Source: Pinirhizobacter soli (GTDB taxonomy: Bacteria > Pseudomonadota > Gammaproteobacteria > Xanthomonadales > Rhodanobacteraceae). From it: a DNA stretch of 64,000 nt. The notes under the pieces are model-generated. The model had not been told where the DNA came from. It searched no databases and was given only the letters and a program-made list of their open reading frames with translations. Where the stretch lies: contig NZ_JADZLQ010000002.1 of NCBI RefSeq assembly GCF_015905305.1, forward strand, positions 1-64,000, written 5' to 3'. Shown piece after piece: positions 58,599 through 64,000 of the stretch; positions within the stretch are counted from its first letter, which is position 1, and each line of letters starts with the position of its first letter. Position numbers and translations under genes: made by a program.

Positions 58599-59884
58599 CA
58601 GGCGTGTGTCCGCACATGGTGCCGCGCGAAAGCGCCCACCACGACGAACGCAATACCCGGCACGACCATCGCGTACGCGATGCCGAACCGATCGGACACG
58701 GCGCCGAGCACTGCCGTCAGCACCGCACCGCCGATGATGGTCATCACCAGCAGCGCCGAGCCGATCTTGCGCTCGTCGTCGTCGCAGTCGCGCACGGCCA
58801 GGCCGAAGATGGTCGGGTACATCACCGACATGAAGAAACTCACGCCCACCAGCGCGCATGCACCCACCAGGCCCGGCACCAGCATGGCAACGAGCACCAG
58901 TGCCACGTTGACGGCGGCAAAGCCCAGCAGCAAGCGCTCGGCCGGCACGCGCTTCATCAACGCCGTGCCAGTGAATCGCCCGGCCAGGAAGGCCACCATG
59001 CACGCGGTGAGGAAATTGGCCGCTTCCTTCGCTGGCGTTCCCGGCATGCCGAATTGCACGTAGCGGATCAGGTAACTCCACACGCCCACCTGCGCACCCA
59101 CGTAGAAGAACTGCGCGGCCAGGGCGAACACGAACGAGCGGTCGCGCAGCAGGCGGCCCATCACGCCATGGCGTGCGGGCGCTTCGTCGGCCGCGATGTC
59201 CGACGCCGGGAACCGGGTGACCAGGATCAGCACCGCCCAGGCCACTACCACCACGCCGATCACGAAGTACGGCCACTGCACCGCGCTGGTTTCCTGCGCC
59301 AGGTACGCCGAGCGCGTAGCCGCATCCATCGCAGCCATCTGCGCCGGCGTGTGCTCGATGCCGGAGAAAATGAAATGCTGCCCCACCAGCACGCCGGTGA
59401 TCGAGCCCAACGGATTGAAGGCCTGGGCCAGGTTCAACCGGCGCGTGCCGGATTCTGCCGGCCCCAGCAAGGTCACGAACGGATTGGCCGAGGTCTCCAG
59501 GAAGGCCAGTCCGCTGGCGATCACGAACAGCGCGAACAGGAACAGGCCGTACGTACCCAGGCTCGCCGCGGGCCAGAACAGGAAGGCGCCCGCGCCGTAC
59601 AGGAGCAGGCCGAACACCACCGCGCTCTTATAGCCGTAGCGGCGCATGAACAGGCCCGCCGGCATGGCGATCAGGAAATACCCGAGGTAGAACGCGCTCT
59701 GCACCAGCCCGGCCTGGAAGTCGCTCAGCACGAACGACTTCTTGAACTGCGCCACCAGCACGTCGTTAAGGTTGTTGGCCAGGCCCCAGAGGAAGAACAA
59801 CGCGACGATCAAGACGAATGGACCGAGCAGGCCTGCGGTTGCCTGCCGACTGGCCGGCATCGGTAACGGGGTGGCGCTCGCCAT
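58598..59884 (-). CDS. fucP: L-fucose permease, FucP-type MFS transporter
   Basis: I start at the ATG at 59884 (MASATPLPMPASRQATAGLL), with AGGAG 8 bases upstream, giving 428 aa. About 12 membrane helices are visible. The FucP hallmarks are FLWGLANNLNDVLVAQFKKS, FQAGLVQSAFYLGYFLIAMP, AGLFMRRYGYKS and LETSANPFVTLLGP followed by RRLNLAQAFNPLGS. FucP imports L-fucose with protons across the inner membrane. An extra loop (PAQMAAMDAATRSAYLAQET) lies in the middle, as in related bacterial members. The operator palindrome is about 40 bp upstream. Confidence 0.92.
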   Translation of the reverse strand: MASATPLPMPASRQATAGLLGPFVLIVALFFLWGLANNLNDVLVAQFKKSFVLSDFQAGLVQSAFYLGYFLIAMPAGLFMRRYGYKSAVVFGLLLYGAGAFLFWPAASLGTYGLFLFALFVIASGLAFLETSANPFVTLLGPAESGTRRLNLAQAFNPLGSITGVLVGQHFIFSGIEHTPAQMAAMDAATRSAYLAQETSAVQWPYFVIGVVVVAWAVLILVTRFPASDIAADEAPARHGVMGRLLRDRSFVFALAAQFFYVGAQVGVWSYLIRYVQFGMPGTPAKEAANFLTACMVAFLAGRFTGTALMKRVPAERLLLGFAAVNVALVLVAMLVPGLVGACALVGVSFFMSVMYPTIFGLAVRDCDDDERKIGSALLVMTIIGGAVLTAVLGAVSDRFGIAYAMVVPGIAFVVVGAFARHHVRTHA

Positions 59885-59924
59885 CAACTGCTCCTGTGGT
59901 CACCGGTGCACGCGTTGTGCAAAT

Positions 59925-59941
59925 ATGAACTTAGTGTTCAT
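59925..59941. promoter_or_regulatory. Operator candidate between fucP and the IclR gene
   Basis: ATGAAC-TTAGT-GTTCAT repeats the palindrome at 52254-52274 with the same spacing and a different spacer. It is flanked by GTGCA (59917-59921) and TGCAC (59941-59945), which extends the symmetry. Position in the divergent intergenic region would let one site control fucP and the regulator gene itself. Confidence 0.65.
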
Positions 59942-60032
59942 GCACGCACAAGACGCAGTGCAGCAAAACCATGCATGGCGCCCCGCCTTGCCGATCAGGC
60001 AAGCTTGCACGTCGTCACTTTTTGAAGCGGAC

Positions 60033-60785
60033 ATGGCCAAGGAACCGACCAAATACCGTGCCCCGGCCCTCGACAAGGGCCTGGACATCATTGAACTGCT
60101 GGCCGCGGCGCCGGCGGCCTTGAGCATTGCCGAAATCTCCGAGGGCGTCGGCCGCTCGCGCGGCGAGATCTTCCGCATGCTCCAGGTACTGGAGGAACGC
60201 GACTACATCGCCCGCAATGAAGGCGACGGCAGCTACGCCATCACTCCCCGCCTGTTCCGACTGGGCATGGAGCAGCCGCCGGTGAAGAACGTGGTGGAAA
60301 CCGCCCTGCCCGTGATGCATCGCCTGGCCGGCCAGATCGAACAAAGCTGCCACCTGGTGGTGCCTTCGGGCGAGCAGATCGTGGTGGTGGCGCGTATCGA
60401 TCCGCCCGGCGACATCGGCCTGGTGGTTCGCGTCGGCCACCGCCGGCCGATGGCCCAGGCGACCTCCGGGCTGGTGCTATTGGCGTGGCAAGGTGACGCC
60501 GTCAGGGACCACTGGCTGGATGTCGTCGAAGCGCACGACGACAGCGTCGAGCGCAAGGCCCTGCTCCGTCGGCTGGCGAAGATCCGCGAGAAAGGCTACG
60601 CCTCGGCCCCGAGCCACGTCGTCGGCGGCGTCACCGACCTCTCCGCGCCCATCCTTGAACACGGCCATGCCGTGTGCGCACTGACCGTGCCCTTCATCGC
60701 GCGTGAAGGATCGTCCATCGACATGGCGATGACGGTAAGCACCTTGTGCAAGGCCGCGGCGGATATATCTGCCGAACTCGGCTAG
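60033..60785 (+). CDS. IclR-family regulator of the fucose genes
   Basis: I start at the ATG at 60033 (MAKEPTKYRAPALDKGLDII), giving 250 aa. The N-terminal winged helix covers about 10-75 (KGLDIIELLAAAPAALSIAE, ISEGVGRSRGEIFRMLQVLE, YAITPRLFRLG). The IclR ligand domain follows (ETALPVMHRLAGQIEQSCHL, GYASAPSHVVGGVTDLSAPI, HAVCALTVPFIAREGS). It is divergent from fucP, and the palindrome found in that gap recurs upstream of the catabolic operon, so it most likely controls both. The effector should be fucose or a pathway intermediate. Whether it activates or represses cannot be read from the sequence. Confidence 0.9.
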   Translation: MAKEPTKYRAPALDKGLDIIELLAAAPAALSIAEISEGVGRSRGEIFRMLQVLEERDYIARNEGDGSYAITPRLFRLGMEQPPVKNVVETALPVMHRLAGQIEQSCHLVVPSGEQIVVVARIDPPGDIGLVVRVGHRRPMAQATSGLVLLAWQGDAVRDHWLDVVEAHDDSVERKALLRRLAKIREKGYASAPSHVVGGVTDLSAPILEHGHAVCALTVPFIAREGSSIDMAMTVSTLCKAAADISAELG

Positions 60786-60793
60786 CGAGGGCT

Positions 60794-61096
60794 TTAAGAC
60801 CGCGCGCGCGGCCGGAAATGCAGCGCCTGTACGTCGGGCTGGTTGCCCACCGGCTTCGGCCCGCAGCTGCCGCAACTGCCGCAACCATCGCCGCAGCTAC
60901 CCGTAGCGGCCTTTGGCTGCATGCGCTGGCCGAGGATACGCATCCATGCCGAGCGCGATGGCTCGTTGAGCGCCGCTGACAGCCGTGCCTGCACCCGCGT
61001 CGCTGTTTTCGGCAACAGTTTGCGGAAGGCCGTGACCGCAGCCAACAGCAGCGCGATGCCGATCACGATGGCCTGGATGACAGCGAAGGCCGTCAT
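60794..61096 (-). CDS. Small Cys-rich membrane protein after feoB
   Basis: The 100-aa product starts at 61096, overlapping the feoB stop codon (ATGA). It has one N-terminal membrane helix (MTAFAVIQAIVIGIALLLAA) and a C-terminal cluster of cysteines (GSCGDGCGSCGSCG). Similar proteins are annotated DUF6587, as I recall. Position as the third gene of a feo operon and the cysteine cluster suggest a FeoC-like accessory role, perhaps binding iron or an iron-sulfur cluster, but it is not related to the winged-helix FeoC of enterobacteria. Coupling to feoB is clear. Confidence 0.8.
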   Translation of the reverse strand: MTAFAVIQAIVIGIALLLAAVTAFRKLLPKTATRVQARLSAALNEPSRSAWMRILGQRMQPKAATGSCGDGCGSCGSCGPKPVGNQPDVQALHFRPRARS

Positions 61097-62940
61097 GAGA
61101 GCGCGCTCGCGATCTGGTAAGTGGCGAACGACGCCAGGTACGCCAGGCCGAACAGGTAGCCCGCGGCGATCGCCACGTTGCGCCAGGAATTGGTTTCGCG
61201 GCGGATCACCGCCAGCGTCGACATGCATTGCGGAGCGAACACGTACCAGGCCAGCAGAGACAACGCGGTAGCCAGCGACCACTGCTGCGAAATCAGCGTA
61301 CCCAGTTGCGAAACCACGGCGTCCTCGCCACCGGACATGGCGTAGACCGTACCCAGCGACGCCACTGCCACCTCGCGCGCGGCCAGTCCCGGCACCAGCG
61401 CCACGCAGATCTGCCAGTTGAAGCCGATCGGGGCAAAGATGTAGTGCAGCAGATGACCGATGCGCCCCGCCAGGCTGTAGTCGATCGCGGGCAAGGTAGC
61501 GTTGGCCGGCGGCCCCGGGAAGCTCGCCAGGAACCACAGCAGCACGGTAAGCGCCAGGATGATGCCGCCCACCCGGCGCAGGAAGATCTTGCTGCGCTCC
61601 CACAGCCCCAGGGCGATGTCCCGCGCATGCGGCACGCGATAGGACGGCAGCTCCATGATCAACGCGTGCTCGCTCTTGTCGCGGCGCATGCGCTTGATCA
61701 CCCAGGCCACCGCCAGCGCACTGAAGATGCCGGCGAAATACAGCACGAACAGCACGATGCCCTGCAGGTTGAACACCCCGCCCACGATGCGCGGCGGGAT
61801 GAACGCCGCGATCAGCAAGGTATACACCGGCAGGCGCGCAGAACACGTCATCAGCGGCGCCACCATGATCGTGGTCAGGCGGTCGCGCGGATCGTTGATG
61901 CTGCGCGTGGCCATGATGCCGGGGATGGCGCAGGCGAAACTGGACAGCAGCGGAATGAACGCGCGTCCGGTAAGGCCCGCCTTGAACATCGTGCGGTCGA
62001 GCAGGAACGCCGCCCGCGGCAGGTAGCCGGATTCTTCCAGCACCAGGATGAAGAAGAACAGGATCAGGATCTGCGGCAGGAACACCAGCACGGCGCCAAG
62101 GCCTGCGAACACGCCGTCGTTCAACAGGCTATGCAGCGCGCTGCCAGCGGGGAGGAAGCCGGTGGACCAGGCGCCCAGCCAGGTGATGCCCGCCTGGATG
62201 CCATCCATCACCGGCTTAGCCCAGGAAAACACCGCCTGGAAGATGAAGAACATCAACCCCGCCAGGATCACCATGCCCATCACTGGATGCAGTGCCCAAC
62301 GGTCCAGCGCGTCGTCGACGGCGGCGGTCTCGCGCGGCATGGTGACAGTGGCGGTAAGGAGCTCACGGACCTGGGCGTGCATCTGGGCGGGGGTCAGCGG
62401 AGCCGGATCGGAGGGCGCCGCTTCCGGCACGTCGCCGTCCACGCGCTCGATCAGCGCCTTCGCGCCGCCCCGCTGCACGGCGACGGTCTGCACCACCGGC
62501 ACGCCAAGGCGCCGCTGCAGTTCGTCGACGTCGATCACGATGCCGCGCCGTTTGGCGGCGTCCATCATGTTCAGCGCCAGCACCACCGGCCGGCCCAGCT
62601 GGCGCACTTCCAGCACGAAGCGCAGGTGCAAGCGCAGGTTCGTGGCATCGGCCACGCAGACGATGAGGTCGGGTGCGGCCTCGCCCGGGTAGCGACCCAG
62701 GCAGACATCGCGGGTGATGGCTTCATCCGGGCTGGTGGCGGCGAAGCTGTACGCGCCCGGGAGATCAAGCAGCTGGAAACTGCGGCCCGACGGCGCCACG
62801 AAGCGACCTTCCTTGCGCTCGACGGTGACGCCGGCGTAGTTGGCTACCTTCTGCCGGCCGCCGGTGAGCTGGTTGAACAGTGCGGTTTTGCCACAGTTCG
62901 GGTTGCCGACCAGGGCAATGCGCAGGACTGACTCACTCAT
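61093..62940 (-). CDS. feoB: Ferrous iron transporter FeoB
   Basis: The 615-aa inner-membrane protein has an N-terminal GTPase with G1 in LVGNPNCGKTALFNQL (about 8-23), G2 in NYAGVTVERKEG, G3 in LLDLPGAYSF and G4 as LALNMMDAAKRRG. Two Gate domains follow (VLEESGYLPRAAFLLDRTMF, VLLWFLASFPG) with the paired cysteines in FACAIPGIMATRSI and MTCSARLPVY. It imports Fe2+ from the periplasm. At 615 aa it is shorter than the Escherichia protein, missing part of the linker. It overlaps feoA and the third gene by four bases each, forming a compact operon. Confidence 0.96.
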   Translation of the reverse strand: MSESVLRIALVGNPNCGKTALFNQLTGGRQKVANYAGVTVERKEGRFVAPSGRSFQLLDLPGAYSFAATSPDEAITRDVCLGRYPGEAAPDLIVCVADATNLRLHLRFVLEVRQLGRPVVLALNMMDAAKRRGIVIDVDELQRRLGVPVVQTVAVQRGGAKALIERVDGDVPEAAPSDPAPLTPAQMHAQVRELLTATVTMPRETAAVDDALDRWALHPVMGMVILAGLMFFIFQAVFSWAKPVMDGIQAGITWLGAWSTGFLPAGSALHSLLNDGVFAGLGAVLVFLPQILILFFFILVLEESGYLPRAAFLLDRTMFKAGLTGRAFIPLLSSFACAIPGIMATRSINDPRDRLTTIMVAPLMTCSARLPVYTLLIAAFIPPRIVGGVFNLQGIVLFVLYFAGIFSALAVAWVIKRMRRDKSEHALIMELPSYRVPHARDIALGLWERSKIFLRRVGGIILALTVLLWFLASFPGPPANATLPAIDYSLAGRIGHLLHYIFAPIGFNWQICVALVPGLAAREVAVASLGTVYAMSGGEDAVVSQLGTLISQQWSLATALSLLAWYVFAPQCMSTLAVIRRETNSWRNVAIAAGYLFGLAYLASFATYQIASALS

Positions 62941-63182
62941 GCCGTAGCCTCCTGGCTTACCGTCACCCGCGCAGCCTCCGACCGGCGCAGCGCAAAGCGC
63001 GTGGAGCCGATCTGCACCAGCAGCGGATCGCCACCGAGCGGCCCGCGGGCGACAATGCGCACGGGCTCGCCGCTGACAAAACCCAGCTCGCGCAGGCGCT
63101 GGGCGATGGGGTCGGCGGGGTGGGCATCTTCGACATCCTGGACCATGGCGGGCGCGCCTCTGGGCAACTCGGACAACCGCAC
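62937..63182 (-). CDS. feoA: Ferrous iron transport protein FeoA
   Basis: The 81-aa SH3-like protein (MRLSELPRGAPAMVQDVEDA) starts at a GTG at 63182; no ATG lies in a fitting place. The pattern QRLRELGFVSGEPVRIVARG and PLLVQIGSTRFALRRSEAAR is typical. FeoA is a cytoplasmic partner needed for FeoB function. Its stop overlaps the feoB start (ATGA at 62937-62940). The Fur box at 63196-63214 lies just upstream. Confidence 0.93.
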   Translation of the reverse strand: MRLSELPRGAPAMVQDVEDAHPADPIAQRLRELGFVSGEPVRIVARGPLGGDPLLVQIGSTRFALRRSEAARVTVSQEATA

Positions 63183-63195
63183 GGATGATTACTCA

Positions 63196-63214
63196 AATAA
63201 GAATAATTCGCATT
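63196..63214. promoter_or_regulatory. Fur box
   Basis: AATAAGAAT-A-ATTCGCATT is a 9-1-9 inverted repeat with seven of nine base pairs matching, close to the Fur consensus. It lies 14 bp before the feoA start in an AT-rich patch and should repress the feo operon when iron is plentiful. The divergent enoyl-CoA hydratase gene begins 48 bp on the other side. Confidence 0.8.
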
Positions 63215-63261
63215 ATACGCCGTTGTATCCTTTCTTGCACATTACCTACGGGGCTTAATCC

Positions 63262-64000
63262 ATGACCGACGCCGTCCTGCTCGAACGCTCCGGCACCCTG
63301 GCCACGATCACCCTCAACCGTCCGGCGGTGCACAACGCCTTCGACGACGCGCTGATCGCCTCCCTCACCGCCCTGCTGGCCGACGTCGAGGCGGACGAAA
63401 GCGTCCGGGCAGTGGTTCTGACCGGCGAGGGCGCGAGCTTCTCCGCCGGGGCGGACCTCAACTGGATGCGCGGCATGGCCGGCGCCAGCGAGGAGGAGAA
63501 CCGTACCGACTCCGAACGCCTGGCAGCGCTGATGCACCGCCTGCAGTTCCTCTCCAAGCCCACCATCGCACGCGTCAATGGCGCGGCTTACGGCGGTGGC
63601 GTGGGCCTGATCGCCTGCTGCGATATCGCCATCGGCGTGTTCGGTACCAAGTTCTCGCTGTCGGAAGTGAAGCTGGGGCTGGTACCGGCGGTGATCTCCC
63701 CCTACGTGGTGGCAGCCGTCGGCCCGCGCCATGCACGGCGATTGTTCGTCACCGGCGAAGTGTTCGACGCCAGCCACGCCCAGCGCATCGGCCTGCTGCA
63801 CGAAGTGGTTCCGGCTGATGAACTGGACAACGCCGTGGCCAACGCCGTGGCCCTGCTGTGGCCCGGCGGCCCGGTGGCGCAGCGCGAGGCGAAGATGCTG
63901 GCGCTGGCCATGGCCGGACAGACGGCCGAGGAAGCCCAGCGCGTGGACATCCAGAACGCCGCCTTGATCGCCCGCCTGCGCGTGTCAGCCGAAGGCCAGG
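63262..64000 (+). CDS. Enoyl-CoA hydratase/isomerase, methylglutaconyl-CoA hydratase type (3' end beyond window)
   Basis: The frame starts at 63262 (MTDAVLLERSGTLATITLNR) and is open to the window edge (246 codons, nearly the full family length). Crotonase-fold signatures are present: RPAVHNAFDDALI, the oxyanion-hole stretches GEGASFSAGADLNWMRGMAG and VNGAAYGGGVGLIACCDIAI, and the catalytic glutamate region FSLSEVKLGLVPAVISPYVV. The ADLNWMR and YGGGVGLIACCDIA words are those of LiuC/AtuE-type hydratases, so leucine (or acyclic terpene) breakdown is likely. No partner gene of that pathway is visible before the window ends. Confidence 0.9.
   Translation, partial: MTDAVLLERSGTLATITLNRPAVHNAFDDALIASLTALLADVEADESVRAVVLTGEGASFSAGADLNWMRGMAGASEEENRTDSERLAALMHRLQFLSKPTIARVNGAAYGGGVGLIACCDIAIGVFGTKFSLSEVKLGLVPAVISPYVVAAVGPRHARRLFVTGEVFDASHAQRIGLLHEVVPADELDNAVANAVALLWPGGPVAQREAKMLALAMAGQTAEEAQRVDIQNAALIARLRVSAEGQ

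Overview
The window looks like a chromosome segment of a GC-rich gammaproteobacterium of the Xanthomonadales, most likely Rhodanobacteraceae (Luteibacter/Dyella type). The reasons are the serS/rarA/lolA/ftsK/trxB/aat backbone, an alanine dehydrogenase gene beside ftsK, a sedolisin (S53) protease of the xanthomonalisin type, a Xanthomonas-type L-fucose catabolic cluster and a YecR-type lipoprotein. The genus is inference.

Bases 1-15,980 form an accessory island that abuts the 3' end of a tRNA-Ser(UGA) gene. On the minus strand it carries a secreted RHS-repeat polymorphic toxin (1832-6448). Its AT-richer C-terminal tail is followed, through an ATGA overlap, by a 120-aa putative immunity gene, a 120-aa paralogue of that gene and another small gene. 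A 436-bp direct repeat carrying the same small gene flanks the whole locus at 1-436 and 8410-8845. Further along are a 484-aa secreted protein of unknown role, a strongly hairpin-rich non-coding stretch (9001-9304), a YecR-like lipoprotein, a solitary SMC-like AAA_13 ATPase that may be a defence gene, four tightly coupled small genes, and a lone phage tailspike-like beta-helix protein next to the tRNA. No integrase is visible.

Bases 16,145-33,454 run from serS to a glycan-degrading region: a GH18 chitinase with NagR-like operators upstream, an S53 protease, a VOC protein, and a minus-strand set of TonB-dependent receptor, GH35 beta-galactosidase and GH27 alpha-galactosidase whose reading frames overlap. 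Next to it lies a 1135-aa fusion of a GH36-type alpha-galactosidase with a GH125 alpha-1,6-mannosidase. This block appears to be inserted between serS and rarA, which are close neighbours in many gammaproteobacteria. The enzyme mix suggests growth on fungal wall material (chitin, galactose-capped mannan, protein), but this is inference.

Bases 33,488-52,204 are core genes: rarA, two large envelope proteins (DUF3999, DUF2339), lolA, ftsK, ald, trxB, an acyltransferase, a VOC protein, aat, an aldo/keto reductase, ispG, an acetyl-CoA hydrolase/transferase and a phospholipase-D-like protein.

Bases 52,205-60,785 encode a complete non-phosphorylating L-fucose pathway: fucose dehydrogenase, fuconolactonase, 2-keto-3-deoxyfuconate dehydrogenase, diketo-acid hydrolase, fuconate dehydratase and L-lactate dehydrogenase, then (opposite strand) a mutarotase and a FucP-type permease, and an IclR regulator. 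The same palindrome, ATGAAC-N5-GTTCAT, lies before the catabolic operon and between fucP and the iclR gene, so it is the likely operator. Bases 60,794-63,182 are feoA-feoB plus a Cys-rich third gene, with a Fur box shared with a divergent enoyl-CoA hydratase (LiuC-like) gene that runs off the end of the window.
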